Of a DNA stretch of 64,000 bases, positions 24,545 to 36,620 are shown in pieces. Under the pieces are notes generated by a model. It did no database searches. It was given only the letters and a program-made list of their open reading frames with translations, and was not told the origin of the DNA. Position 1 is the stretch's first letter. Each line of letters starts with the position of its first letter. This DNA is from Ceratotherium simum simum (Eukaryota; Chordata; Mammalia; Perissodactyla; Rhinocerotidae), in the NCBI RefSeq assembly GCF_000283155.1, contig NW_004454166.1, positions 15,859,309-15,923,308 on the forward strand, in the 5' to 3' direction. The translations under genes were made by a program, and so were the position numbers.

Positions 24545-24735
24545 AGGCATCATGGGGTGGGGGGTGGGTGAAATGGATGAGGGGGATCAAAAGGAGCAAA
24601 GTAGTTAGCTAGTCTTATCTTTGTTAACTAGTCTTATTGTGGTGATCATTTCACAGTATACAAATATCAAATCATTATGGTACACCTGAAACTAATAAAA
24701 CGTATGTCAGTTATATCTCAATTAAAAAAAAAAGG
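24545..24735 (+). mobile_element. L1 3' end with poly(A), sense
   Basis: gtggtgatcatttcacagta, then tcattatggtacacctgaaa, then tatctcaattaaaaaaaaaa is the standard 3' terminus of laurasiatherian L1. It abuts the EIF3J pseudogene 3' UTR, so it may be a 5'-truncated insertion. Confidence 0.8.
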
Positions 24736-24838
24736 CAGCCCGACTTACTTAAAATGAACTAGAATATTTCACTTATAAAGTTAATAGTATCTGTTTTTGT
24801 GAACAAAGATAAATTTTTTACAGTTCCTGGCGTGTCCT

Positions 24839-25096
24839 TGATTTTGTCTCTCTCTTTTTTTTTTTTTGTGAGGAAGATCAGCCCTGAGCTAACATCCATG
24901 CCAATCCTCCTCTTTTTGCTGAGGAAGACTGGCCCTGAGCTAACATCCGTGCCAATCTTCCTCCACTTTATGTGGGACCCCGCCATGGCATGGCCTGACA
25001 AGTGGTGCGTTGGTATGCGCCTGGGATCCGAACCTGGGCCGCCAGTAGAGGAGCTCGCACACGCTATGCCATGGTGCCAGCCCTGATTTTGTCTCT
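24839..25096 (-). mobile_element. ERE-type SINE, antisense, with target duplication
   Basis: T14 tail followed by gtgaggaagatcagccctga, the head ending ggtgccagccc at 25083. The direct repeat tgattttgtctct is exact at 24839-24851 and 25084-25096. Confidence 0.9.
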
Positions 25097-26958
25097 TATG
25101 TAGACACGCCCTTCATTAAATGCTCCCTTTTTTTTTTTTTTTAACTTGCCAGAAAATCTGATGCATACATCGACCTGGGATATTACGCTACAAATTATTG
25201 TGTACTTGTATGTGACAAGTGTATATATTCATATTATATATATTAAGTACTTAATATATATTTGTACTTGAAGGAACGTTTTAAATTGTCCTTTAGCTAG
25301 GATTTTTCTGGCATCTTTATTAAAATATTATTACACAGTGAGACATAAACTTGTGTGAGTAATTGAAGTTACACATCAAAGAAACACTTGTTTCTCTCTT
25401 TCTTTACCCCATGTATTGAGTTTATTACTGAGCCTGAAAACATATTAATCAGGTTAATGAAGTCGGGAAAATGGGATCATATACAGTGTCATCTGGGGAA
25501 GGGCATGGTGAAGAGGAAGTCTTGACTGACAGTCTCTGAAACCCTCCCTCTGCCCCATGGTGAGCTAAGCTAAGCCCAGTTAGAAAGAAACGGGGCCACC
25601 TGCTCCCCATCTTTCTAACAGCAAAATATCTTTGCAGACTGGTCTGGGCAAGACAGGAGTGACCTGATGGCACAGCCAAGACTTGCATGTAGGATTGTTA
25701 GGGTCCATGTGGCCAGGACTGAAGACATCAGGAGAGCAATAGGCATCTTAAGTGGCTCTCCTGCCTTTTGACATTGCTACTCTTTGAGAATTCTTAACTA
25801 TATTTTATTCCTCTGAGAGTCATATAATTCTGTTTCCAAAATAACTTTCTGATTTTTGAGATATAAGTGGGACAGACTTTGCTATTCAGCATGAGAACTA
25901 AGCACAGAGTAGAGAGCTTGCTGAAGGCCTGGTTGTGACGTGTTCTTGATTGACTACTGAATGGTCTTCAGAACTGAGAAAGTCATTCTGATTTTGTTTT
26001 GGTGGGAAGGAATTGGCATGGTGATGTTTTGTCAGTCCTCTCCTTATGATGACCGTGAGGGAACCAAAGTGAGTATTTGTCCTCATCATTTGGAGTCACG
26101 GGCTGGTGCCTTAGGAATTTGAAATCATTGAGGGTTGGTCTAGCCTTGCATCGAGAAAATGCTGGAGATCATTGAATCCCTCTCCTAATGGGGCTGAGGT
26201 TGGGGTTCCACTCTGAGTTTGAAAAGGCCTTTGGGATCATCTTGTCTAACTTGCTCATTTTATAGGTGAAGAAACAGAAATCTTTTCTCTGTTCCATGGC
26301 CCCAGTTCTAATGACCAGTCGTCTTGTATCTGTATCTTTACTATTGGCCAAGAAGGAAACCAGATCAGGCTGAGTCTCAAATTGTCTCTCATTATGTGCA
26401 ATTGTGGCTGGGTACATTCTGTTCCCTTTGGAGGTAGAGAGAAAGCATAGAAAAAGTAGGGTCGTTACCAGGCCATGTGGAACAGATGGACAATGTGCAT
26501 TGAACAATCAGGGCAGCTTGTACTAGAAAGATGGTTGAAAAAGTTTATTCCAAGGATGCTGTGGAGTGAGAGTGAACAGTGCCTGAGAGGGAGAGGTACC
26601 CAAGTTACCCTCAGGCCCAGACTCAAGTTAAACACCCTGTAGACATCTGCAGGTGAGCCTTTATATGGGATTTCACATCCTGTAGGCAATGTGTGTGTAG
26701 AATGTAATTAGGATAGTGATGGGCTGAGAGAGAACATCTTAAAGTCCTTACCAAATTTCTGGAAGTGCCTTTTGAGTCTTGGCATCATTATGACCAGGCC
26801 AAGAGTTAGAGAAGCTTTATTTAAGAAGGTTAGAGCAGGACCATCCTATTTCCCACTCTGCCTTATTCATTGAAGTCAGCAAATACTTAATTGAATTTGA
26901 CAATGTGGTGAATTTGGGACATTTACAGATATATAACTGTTGCATGTCATATGTCTTG

Positions 26959-26962
<4 letters not shown>

Positions 26963-26997
<35 letters not shown>

Positions 26998-27222
26998 AAG
27001 ATCAGCCCTGTGCTAACATCTGCCAATCCTCCTCTTTTTTTCCTGAGGAAGACTGGCCCTGAGCCAACATCTTTGCCCATCTTCCTCCACTTTATATGGG
27101 ACACCACCACAGCATGGCTTGCCAAGCGCTGCATTGGTGCATGCCCAGCACCCGAACTGGCAAACCCCGGGCTGCTGCAGTGGCGTGTGCGCACTTAACC
27201 ACTTGTGCCACCGGCGGCCCCT
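26963..27222 (-). mobile_element. ERE-type SINE, antisense, with (TG)16 tail
   Basis: A (TG)n microsatellite of about 16 units (26963-26994) joins gaggaagatcagccctgtgc. The head is reversed to ccaccggcggccc at 27221. The tail of the SINE probably seeded the microsatellite. Flanks tatgtcttgtt and tatatcttgtt look like a diverged target duplication. Confidence 0.85.
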
Positions 27223-27379
27223 ATATCTTGTTATTTTTAAGGGAGGGGTTTATCTACAAGTCAAAGAGTGTGCTTATCTCAGAGATCTTGGTGAATAGGG
27301 TAGATGGGAGTTAGAAGGAAGAGTGGGTGGTAAGGAAAAGCTGCACAGAGGAAGTGGCTTCGGTTGGAGACTTGAGTGA

Positions 27380-28680
27380 CATATATGAGTTAGCTATGGG
27401 AGAATTGGAGGGGCAAGCATTTTAGGCAGAAGGGACAGCCAGTGCAAAGTTTCTAAAGCAGAAATGAGCTGAGTGTCTTTGCAGATCAGGAAGGCCAGTG
27501 TGAGTGGAGCCCAGTGAGCAGGGGAGCAAGTGGGAGGAGGCAAAGTCAAAGAGATGGGTAGGGGCCAGGACATATAGTAGCATCTTAAAGGCCATAACTG
27601 GTAAGAGTCTGGCTTTTATTCTTAGGAATAAAAGGGAAGCCATTTGGTTTTATGCAGGGGAATGACGGGATACAAGTTTTACTTTAAGACAGCTAGTTCT
27701 TCAGTATGGAACATGGGTTGTAGAGAATGAGAGTGGAGGTAGGAAGACCATTTAGGAGACTGTCACAGGGAGCTAAGTGGCAGATAACTAAGGTAGTGGA
27801 GCTTGGATTACAGTGGTGAAGTGGGTAGATTTGGGGTATATTTTGGGTGAAGGGCCAACTAGACTTGCTGCTGTATTAATGTGAAGCAAGAAAGGGAGGA
27901 ATTGAGGATGAGTCCTGGGTTTTTGGCTTCAGTGACTGGGTGGATAGTGGTACTCTTTATTGAAATGGGAAAGTCTGGGAGGAACAGATTGGACAGTTGG
28001 GAATCAAGTTGTTTTGGCCATGTTGTGTTCAAAAATGCCTATTAGTCATTAAGGTAGAGACGTCACAGCGGTTTGTTATGAGTTTTAGTTCAGAGTGGGA
28101 GTAGAAATTTGGGAGTCATTTGTATAAGCATGGCATTTGTTCATTCATTCATTCATTCTCCCAAAAGCCCCAGTACGTATTTAATATATTCTAGTTGTAA
28201 GTCCCTCTAGTTCTTCTGTGTGAGCCGCTGCCACAGCATGGCTACTGACAGAGGAGTGGTGTGGTTCTGTGCCCAGGGACTGAACTTGGGCTGCCAAAGA
28301 GGAGTGTGCTGAACTTTAACCACTAGGACATCAGGGCTGGCTCATAGATGGCATTTAAATCTATGGGACTGGAGGAGATCATCTTGTGAGATGAGGTCAA
28401 GGTAAATAGTCTAGGCCTGTACCCTGAGGCATGACAATATTTAGTGGTCTAGCACCTAATTAGGAGGAGCAACAAGCAGAAAAGAAGCTTGAGAAGGAAT
28501 GGTCAGTGGAGTAGGAGGAAAAAAGTCAAGGATTGCCCTAGTGAGGCCAAGAGAAATGTTTTCAGAAGAAGCATAGTAAAAGTGACCATTGGATTTAATA
28601 ATATGGAAGTCATTGGTGATCATGATTAGAGGTGTGACATGTGGAATCAGAAATTTGGGTTTACAGACAGAGTTTGTCTT
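27380..28680 (-). mobile_element. Antisense L2, split by an ERE SINE
   Basis: The reversed L2 order is clear: gccagtgtgagtggagccca, then ggggccaggacatatagtag, then aaaggccataactggtaaga, then ggcttttattcttaggaata. Later come cctgggtttttggcttcagt and ccattggatttaataatatg. The copy is broken at 28139-28347 by a SINE. No intact reading frame remains. Confidence 0.8.
28130..28356 (-). mobile_element. Diverged ERE-lineage SINE inside L2
   Basis: The plus strand starts (attc)n then tctcccaaaagccccagtac and ends gacatcagggctggct. The direct repeat atggcattt occurs at 28130-28138 and 28348-28356. It is clearly older than the ERE copies with intact heads. Confidence 0.82.
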
Positions 28681-29029
28681 TGAGTTGGAGATACTTTAAA
28701 CAACCTTTCCAGGTAGTTCTTTTCAAATGCTGATTATTGTCAGACGGTTTCTTCAGCCTGCCCACCTCTTCCCCTCAGGGGCTACAAGGTGGAACTAATG
28801 AGTCAACTAGTTTATGCTTTGTTGGCCACTTCTGGTGCCTTTCAAAAACTAAAAAGGAGATTTTCTGGAAGATTGAGTTGGGGGGAAAAGGTCTTCCTTC
28901 CTAAACAAAACTGATTATGGATTGAGGGCCTAATTTCTTGAAGATATGAAGAAGCAGAATGTGGAAGTGCACATGATCTCAAATGTTTTAAAAATTTAGA
29001 AAAATATAAAAATGAAAACTCTGAGGTTC

Positions 29030-30300
29030 CCAGTAATGGCAGACTGAATACATATTTAAATTTCCTCTTCTTCGTGAAACCACACCAAAATGACCCTAGA
29101 ATGATTTTTTTAAAGGCGTAAGCAACAGGAAGGGAATTGATGACAGACAATTGGGGACTAGGAAGCAAATTGAGAGGTAATGAGGGACTTAGGTGACTCA
29201 GAAAAGCTGCCTTTGAAGCTGACCGTGGGAAAAAGTGAGAAGCCACCTCATTTACGCTGCGGGATCCTTCAAAAAGGTCAAGAATTGGCAGCACCTCTGG
29301 GGCTGAAAGAGAGATGGGCCAGTCAGGAATCTGTTAAGAAGCGGTTAGAGCTTCCGATTCAGTGAAGCCCACCCTCCCTCCTCACACAGGGACCACTGTC
29401 CCTTCTCCACTCTGGCAGAACTGGAGGCATGTTCTCTGGAAAGGGAAAATAGAGGGTCTCTGGGCCGAGGGACACCAGGCACAGTTGAGGGTGGGGCTAA
29501 AATCCAAAAATGAGGAACTTAGGCAAAAGGTTACTGAATGTTGAGTCATCTTCACCTGCTTGGCTCTTAGCCTTGTATCTTCCCTGCAAGGATTAGGAGA
29601 ACCTTTTCTAGAAAATCTGAACAGGCCAAGAGAAGAGACTGGAAGATACTGATATTGGGTGATGATCCTCCATGAAATGACCCAACGGAGTCTCCATAGA
29701 GAATTGTCAACAAGCTGTCAAGTGCAGACAGCTTGCAATCAGTTTTTTAGTGTTTTGCTCTTGGATGAGTGAGCCAAGGTCACCAGATATTTAAGGGAAG
29801 TTTCTAATATGAATATCAAGTAAAAACAAAGAAAAAGCATATTGAGTGAAACATCATTAAGGGAGAAAAAATTTCCAGGAAAAAAATGATTAATATGGTC
29901 AAGAAGAGAAGATGTCATAGTCATAAAATAAGAATTTTTTAAAATCTGGAGACCAAAGAGCTCTTAGAAATTAAAACCATGATAGAAATGAGAACAAACA
30001 ATAGAAGAGTTAGAAGAAGAAGTTAAGGAAGTCATATATAAAATGAAACAAAAAGACAGAGGACTGGAGAGAAGAAAATTTGAAAAAGAGAGGACCAGAC
30101 CATAATGTCCAACATCTGAATAACAGGAGTGTCAGCAAGAGAAAGCAGAGAAATGGGAAGCATCAAAGGAGTCATTCAAGAGAAAAGACTAGAAGTGAAG
30201 ACATAATGTGTTACTGGTTGTGCCTGAAAGATGAGATTATGGATGCCTTTTTTCCCCTCTTCTACATTTTTCTTTATTTTCCAAATTTTCTGTGACAAAT
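29030..30300 (+). mobile_element. HAL1/L1-like A-rich relic
   Basis: A-rich sequence with a readable patch LETKELLEIKTMIEMRTNNR near 29945-30010, similar in style to the relic at 21290. The start (29030-29740) is only loosely assigned, and short frames carry no other homology I recognise. Confidence 0.45.
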
Positions 30301-31079
30301 ATCTTTGAAAATTAGGGGGAAATGTGTGGTTTCAATATCGCCCACATTGCCCTAGAACATTAACTCACAGGTGGTCCCATTTTCAATAGAATGAATGTGT
30401 GAAAAGGAGCATGTCGAAAAGGCAACCTAAGTTCAATCATTTAATCAGAAATTATGTCACCAGGACAAAGTCAGACTCATTTTCCTGCCTGTAGGAAAAT
30501 GCTCTCCCAGAGGGCCACCCAAAAACAGGCCACGGGGCTATGTTGAGTGTTCAATTTTTATTCTCATTTGAGCTTCTTTCTTTATTTCCTGAACACTCAT
30601 TATTCTACATGAATTCCTCTGGGGTCTTTTGGACTGTCAGCCCCTGGCAAACCAGCATACAAACCGTTCTGTTCTGTAATTCTCTACGTGTGGCTGAGCT
30701 GTTCCTATACTTGCTCAACCCTGCATCCTAGTGTCGCTCTTACGAAAAGATCTGGAGCTGAGAAAACTTCCGGACGTGAGGAGACTTTTTGGTAGCTGCT
30801 GACCTTTTGCCGTGGGGGCCGTTTTGGGGCTGCCATTACCTCCTACAAGTGTGTGAGCCCACAGCATTACCAGGGGAAGGTGTGAGCATGAGCTCTGGGG
30901 GTGAAGAAGGAGGTGTCGAGCTTTCCTGTTGGTTCTATTGTGGTACTTTCTTGGAAAAAATCCAGTGCAGATGTTGAGAGCCAAACCACAGAATGCATCT
31001 GTGATCTAACTTCCAGACACTTTTGTCATTGTAATTTAATGGCTATTATTAGTTTGTTAGAAACATTTTAGATGACAGG

Positions 31080-31620
31080 TGTTATGTTTTCATTGTTTAA
31101 CTTTTTTTTAATGGAAAAATTCAAACATATCCAAAAGTAGAGTAACCGTATAGCAGTGGCCGCTGTCCCCATCAGCCAGCTCCCACAGTGTGTCGGTGCG
31201 TGGTCCATCTTGTAGCCCTGCTCCCATCCGCTCCTAACCCCCACCCCCTGGATTATTTTAAAACAAATCCCAGGCATCATATCATTTCATACAATAATGT
31301 CTAGTACATATCTCTTAAAATACAAGCATTCTTTTTAAAAAGAACCACATTGTCATCACGCCTAAAGAAATTTTTTTCTTATCCTCAAATATCCAGTTAG
31401 TGTTCAATTTCCTCAATTGTCTCAGACACTATTTTTATAAATAGGTTTTTTTTTTTCCTAAATCAGGATCCAAATAAAATCCACGTGTGGGTTGATGTGT
31501 TTCTTCAATATTTTTTAAATCCCTCCCCATGTATTTTTATTTTTCCTTGCAATTTATTTGTTGAAGAAATTGAGTCATTTTTCCTCTCTACCTTTGAAAA
31601 GAGTAGTGAAGTTCCAGATT
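31080..31620 (-). mobile_element. Antisense L1 3' UTR fragment
   Basis: ttcaaacatatccaaaagta and aaacaaatcccaggcatcat, then tccagttagtgttcaatttc, are typical of reversed L1 3' ends. There is no coding relic. Confidence 0.7.
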
Positions 31621-31689
31621 ACTAGTACTGTTTCAAAATTGTGACGAAAGCTCTATATTAAAAAAATACAGCATTGAAGAGGTTTATTC

Positions 31690-31960
31690 CATCTGTCTAA
31701 TTAATAATCACCTTCCCATCGAGGCCCTCCCTGGCCACCCCGTGTGCAATTCCACTATCCCCCAAACCCTCGGTGCCTTACATCCTTCTCTCTCGTTTTA
31801 TGTTTCTCCTCGACGCCTAGCACTACCTTACACGCTGTATATTAGTATATCTGACTTTTGTATTGTCTGCCTCCCCTCTAGAATGCAAGCTCCAGGAATG
31901 CAAGGGTTTGTGTGTTTTGTTCTCTGCTGTCTCCCCAGCACCTGGGTAGATGAATGAAGA
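31690..31960 (+). mobile_element. L2 3' end, sense
   Basis: gaggccctccctggccaccc, then cccctctagaatgcaagctc, then tctgctgtctccccagcacc is the L2 3' sequence. It ends tagatgaatgaag at about 31958. Confidence 0.82.
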
Positions 31961-32394
31961 AACATCGAGGCGGGTGGAAACAGTGAGGATGGCTCTATGG
32001 AGGAGGGGCAGTGGGATGCAAAGTGTAACAAGAAAAGCATCTCCATGCACTTCATTGATTTCTGGTATCCGCCAGAATCAGATCCCTATGAAGTTCTGTC
32101 AGAAGCTCAGATGATGAATATCTTATCTTTTGCTCATCCCTCAGTGACGGAGGGACCTCTGTGTCGATGCTGGCTCAGTCTGTTGGTCCTTTCACCCCAT
32201 CACAGGCTCAGGACCCATCAACCATAGGCTGGTTTGACCAGTTTTATCAACAGAGCCTGCGTTATTTGTGGGTGGGAGACTAGTCCTTTCAGATCATCAC
32301 CAACAGGCTGCAAAAGTGCTCTTAACAAGGATGATAGTCTGAAACAGTTTATCTTGATTCAAAGCATGTTTCCCAACCCATAGTGTGGTTGGGT

Positions 32395-32580
32395 GGCAGG
32401 CAGACTGGGAAACCAGAGACTGTCCTAGAATACAGCAGGAAAAGCCTGAGTGAGTCACCACTGTGCTATTAGCCAGTGATGTAGCCTCAACCAGGTCCCT
32501 CCACTATACCTTAGTGTTCTTGTCTATAAAATGGGGGTAATACCCTTTCACCTCTGCAGGGTTGTTGTGAGCTTTTGTAG
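32395..32580 (+). repeat. MIR, sense, diverged
   Basis: gtgagtcaccactgtgctat, then tcttgtctataaaatggggg, then gcagggttgttgtgagcttt match the order of a MIR core and 3' part. A short tandem, ttgtagttgttgtgagcttt, overlaps its end near 32565-32595. Confidence 0.6.
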
Positions 32581-33342
32581 TTGTTGTGAGCTTTTTCTGC
32601 TGTCTGGTGATGCAGGAATGTTAGCACAAATCCTCCAGTCAGCCTGCGTGAGAAGGCATTGTGCTGGCCACTCCAGGTGAGGTTGGGACAGCAGTGCCTG
32701 AGGAGACAGAGGCCTACTTCTCCTCTGGGCCAGGGAAGGCCTAAGCTAACTGGGGAGGGAAGTATGGCTAAACCTTAGGGCCCGCTCACCTGCTTGGGGG
32801 TAGGGAGAGGAGAGGCATTTCAGCTGTTTTAGCTGTGTGGCGCTGACAGGTCTTCTCTGACCATCCCTCCTTGCCTGTGGGCCTTGGCAACCTCAGCAGA
32901 GAGACTTGGAACAGAACGAGGGACAGGAAACCCCACACTGGGCTGACTGTATTCCAAGGCATTGTTTTAAGAGCATTTCTAGCTTTGGTGATTAGGTTCT
33001 TGCCACACTGACAGTGTGTCACTGGTACAACTCATCCTCGTTCCTAGAACCCCATTCCTAGTCTGGATGTGTGCTTATTCCAGTAAGATGTGAGACGTGC
33101 TGTGAAGGGAGCACATGGCAGTGATGAGGATGCCAGTCAACCCCCTTCCTGCTGTCCCATTGTGCCTCAGGGAACCACATTTGCGTCTCCATGGAGAGCA
33201 TCATGTGTTTATTTCTCTTGGGTGGAGATTATGATTTTTACTACTGCTGAGACCAGACCAATAGATTTAGAATATTTTCTGGGCTCTATGAAATCCAGAA
33301 AGGACCCCTGATTTTTCATTGTTTGTTTTTGCTTTATAGGTT

Positions 33343-33555
33343 CATGCTGTCCAGTAAGGCAGCCATGAGCCATGAGTGACTATTTAAGTTTAAATTCGAA
33401 TTAAAAATTTAAATCCAACTCCTCAGTCACACTAGCCACATTTCACGAACTCAATCGGCAGGTGGGGCTGGTGGCCACAGTATTATGGAACATAATGCAC
33501 AGTGCAGATCGTGGAACATTTCCATCATAGAGGAAAGTTCTGTTGAACAGCACTG
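33343..33555. mobile_element. hAT-Charlie-type miniature element
   Basis: It runs from catgctgtccagtaaggcag to aaagttctgttgaacagcactg, a pair of inverted ends of the CAGTGCTGTCCA type, with the internal ctagccacatttcacg and AT-rich middle. Eight-base flanks tataggtt and taaacgtt match at six positions, as expected for an old hAT target duplication. Confidence 0.75.
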
Positions 33556-33570
33556 TAAACGTTCCTACTC

Positions 33571-33751
33571 AAAGGTCGATGAGGTGCATGTGTGTGGTGA
33601 TGGGTTGTAATTAGTATTTTGGTGGTGAACATGATGTGGTCCATGCAGAAATAGAAGTACAATGATGTACACCTGAAATTTTTACAATGTTATAAACCGA
33701 TGTTACTGCAATAAACAAAAAATTTAAAAAAAAAAAAAAAAGGTCGATGAG
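33571..33751 (+). mobile_element. 5'-truncated L1 insertion with exact 13-bp target duplication
   Basis: Only the last about 155 bp of L1 is present: gatgtacacctgaaattttt, then tgttactgcaataaacaaaa and an A16 tail. The direct repeat aaaggtcgatgag is exact at 33571-33583 and 33739-33751, so this is a relatively recent insertion. It sits 15 bp after an hAT relic. Confidence 0.9.
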
Positions 33752-35096
33752 CGTGGGGAGGGAGCTTCAGAGCATGGAGGAGAAAGATGAGTGGCAAACA
33801 ATGAAAAATAAGCTATTGCAAGTTTTACCTCATGTTCTTCTCATGGTAAAACACTTCTCAAAGTACTTACTTCCGGGGAAGACTTGAGGTTCCCTGTGTT
33901 GATGCATTCCGTTAGAAGATTGTCTCCAGAGCGCTCTCAACTATTCAGTTGTTCATCACCTTTTAGCATGTTGTCAGGGACACAAGGTGCTCACTGCTTA
34001 GCCAAGGAATGGCTCCTTCCTGCTCTGACTCCGTGCTCTGCTGGAAGGTCCCTATGGGAAGAGCGTGAGATTAGCAACTTGCATAGCAATTTGTCATTTC
34101 TGAGTTACTGCGAAAGAAAATTCTTATCACTCTTGGTTTGCCATTTGTGATTCTACTAAAACAAGAAAAAAGAAACCCCTAGATCAAACAGATGCTTTTC
34201 TAGAATGTCAACTGCAAGCTTTTCTGTTCTAGCTGGTGGAGTCTTAGCGGCAGAGCCTGGACTAGGTGAGGCAGGGGAGGCATCCAGGGCACGGATTTAG
34301 GGAGACACTCACATTCGGGTGCAGACCTTGTACCTGCACAGGCCCAAGAGTAAGGGTCTCCTTAAATTTCGCATCCTGGACTCCTGGCTTACCTCACCCT
34401 AGTCCCTTCCAGGCTGGCTCTCTTTACCATTTATCACTCAGTCTGGCAGACTCGCTGCATTGGTTCTAGGGATTCTGGACTTGTCCATAGCTCTTTTATC
34501 ACATGCAGCCTCCTGCTATATCTGCATCTCACGCCTCAGGGAGGAGCTGTATCTCTTTGCTCTTTGAGTACCTGGCCCAGAGTGGAGGACAAATAAGTGG
34601 GTAATGGATCAGGGAGCAAATCAGCCTGCCAGGGATCAACTCGAATTAAAGTCAAGAACTCTCCTGCCTTCAACTTTTCCATTAACAGTTCAGAGAATGT
34701 CCTGCATTGTCCCCTGCCAAGCTGCACATTTCAGCACAGCTGAGTCCTCTCTGCACACGGGAAGCTGAGAGGCCTCTCATCAGCGTGGCTGTGGGTGGCC
34801 ACCGTTCCTTCCACTTGCCCTTCCCCGGAACCCTATCATTTCAGCGTCAGGCGGAGTTACTCCACTAGAAAGCTCGGTCTCTGAGAATGGTTCTCCTTCC
34901 CCCTCTCTCCTCCAGCCCTGCTTCCTTCCTCCAGAGTCCATGTCACGCGTCACACCGCAGCCAGGCTGTCCTCAGAGCACGTGGCTGGGCCTGGGTGTGT
35001 CATGATTTGGGGGGAACTGGGTAAAGAAGCAACTGCCTGGGGCTTGAAATTCCCTGTGTGAGCTCTGCTACATGCTTCCCCTTTCTGCCTCCACAG

Positions 35097-35183
35097 AGCG
35101 TGTTGAAGAAGAGGGACCAAGTGCAAGCAGAGTACGAAGCCAAACTGGAAGCTGTGGCCCTGAGGAAGGAAGACCGGCCCAAG
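35097..35183 (+). CDS. SNX30: SNX30 exon 7 (BAR helix)
   Basis: 87 nt, 29 codons, phase 0, encoding SVLKKRDQVQAEYEAKLEAV plus ALRKEDRPK, residues 339-367. A highly charged coiled-coil helix of the BAR domain; its residues match the human protein I recall. The acceptor is gcctccacag. The donor is AAG/gtgggg, where position +3 is G and +4 is G, so it is on the weak side. The intron before this exon carries a pyrimidine-rich tract. The open frame continues 60 bases past the donor, but homology stops at RPK. Confidence 0.96.
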
Positions 35184-35493
35184 GTGGGGGAAGGCCTGGG
35201 GAGGGGTGGGCTGCTCTGGGCTGTCAACTGTGATCGCCCCCGCTGGTGCTAAGTGAATTCTTGTCCCCAGATAGTGCGACTAAGCTGGTGAGGGCCAGTC
35301 GGGCTGTGTTGTTGCTGTTCTTTTCCTCCCTTTTATGTCTTATTTCTGGGAGCTCCTAGTGTGCACTTGGGGTTGAGTTTGCTGCTGTTTCCCTGGGATT
35401 TTTTTTTTTTTAAGACTCCCAGCTCTGCCATTCATGGGCAGTTCCTCTCTCTGTAAAATAGGATTGAGGAGAAAGGGGAAGAACAGTCTAGAT

Positions 35494-35758
35494 CAGTGTT
35501 CTCAAAAGTGTGGTTTGTGGACTGATCCACAGACTGGTACCAATCCATGACGAGAAACGCACAGAAGCTGAGAGTAAGCGCTTTTATAGCCATTTGATAT
35601 TTGTCAAACAGTCCAGATGAGTGTTGTCAAACTAGCGTGGTGAGTTGCATGCGGAGCAAGCTGCATACTAGTTCTGCATAGTAGGACTACAGCTTGGTTG
35701 TATTATGGGAAAAAGCCAACAGAAAGTGGTCCTTTACCACAAAGTTTGAGAAGCAGTG
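35494..35758. mobile_element. hAT-Charlie-type miniature element with inverted ends
   Basis: The left end reads cagtgttctcaaaagtgtgg. The right end, tttgagaagcagtg, is its inverted match (cactgcttctcaaa). Eight-base flanks gtctagat and atccagct agree at five positions, consistent with an old target duplication. Confidence 0.7.
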
Positions 35759-35884
35759 ATCCAGCTTGTTTCTGACACCTTCCAGTTCCAATGCTGTGGG
35801 TCTAGATAGAGGACCACAGTTGTAAAAATGCACCTGTTGTTTGGTCACTCCCATCTGTTACCTTTCTCTTCCTCAGCCAGGATT

Positions 35885-36115
35885 AAAAACAAGAATAATA
35901 ATAACCAACATGCAAGTGCTTACAATGTGCTAAGCACCTTATATTTATGTCATTTATTCCATACAACAATCATGTGGTTTAGGTACCATTTTTATTCCCA
36001 ATTGAGAGATGAGCAAACCAAGGCCCAAGATCACACAGCTAGCCAGCAGTAGAGCCAGGATCACATCCTGCAGGCTGACTTGAGAGCCTTACCAGTTACC
36101 ATTACGTTACTCTGC
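35885..36115 (-). repeat. MIR, antisense
   Basis: aagtgcttacaatgtgctaa, tgagcaaaccaaggcccaag, then tcacacagctagccagcagt follow the reverse of MIR closely. It is one of the better preserved MIRs here. Confidence 0.82.
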
Positions 36116-36424
36116 TCCTTTTTGTTTGTAATTGGAAGGTGTATTTGTTTTTTTTGTTTTTTTTTCCAAAAAAGGGTGGGTTAGGGAATGTTATTAAAAA
36201 GATGAATAGCAGGGGCCCAAGTTTCAGAAAAATAATTTGACATCAGAACTGTTTGTTTCAGAACTGTTTTTTCTCTGCCTTGGTTCTCGCTGGCGCTGCC
36301 CTGCCGAGATATGCCTGGAAAGGAACCAGCTTTGGGAATTTGTAACTCAACCCTCAGAAATGACACACCTTGACTCCATATAGTATTTTTTTATATTATT
36401 GCTTCACATGATTGCCACAGCAGT

Positions 36425-36620
36425 CATCTGGGGCCCAGAGGGAAGGTGTTGTTCTTTCCCCGGTTCATGGATAATGAGATGAGGCACGGAGCAGCTCAGT
36501 AAATGCCCAGCTTTGTTGAAGCCGAAGGTCTTTATCCCACGTGCTGGACGCAGCAGGCAGACAGTACGTGCCTGTTGCATTGCTCCGTGTGTCACCCATA
36601 GTGATCTACACAAGTGAGTG
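36425..36620 (-). repeat. MIR-like fragment, antisense, weak
   Basis: ggataatgagatgaggcacg and tctttatcccacgtgctgg recall reversed MIR, but the match is loose. Confidence 0.35.

Larger units (their letters stand above)
20826..35096. other. SNX30 intron 6
   Basis: The largest intron here, 14.3 kb. It holds an ERE at its donor, a HAL1/L1 ORF1-like relic, the EIF3J pseudogene, several ERE copies, L2 blocks, an L1 tail insertion and an hAT relic. Stretches 25097-26900 and 33752-35040 contain nothing I can identify beyond short chance open frames; 32580-33340 is likewise unassigned. Confidence 0.6.
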
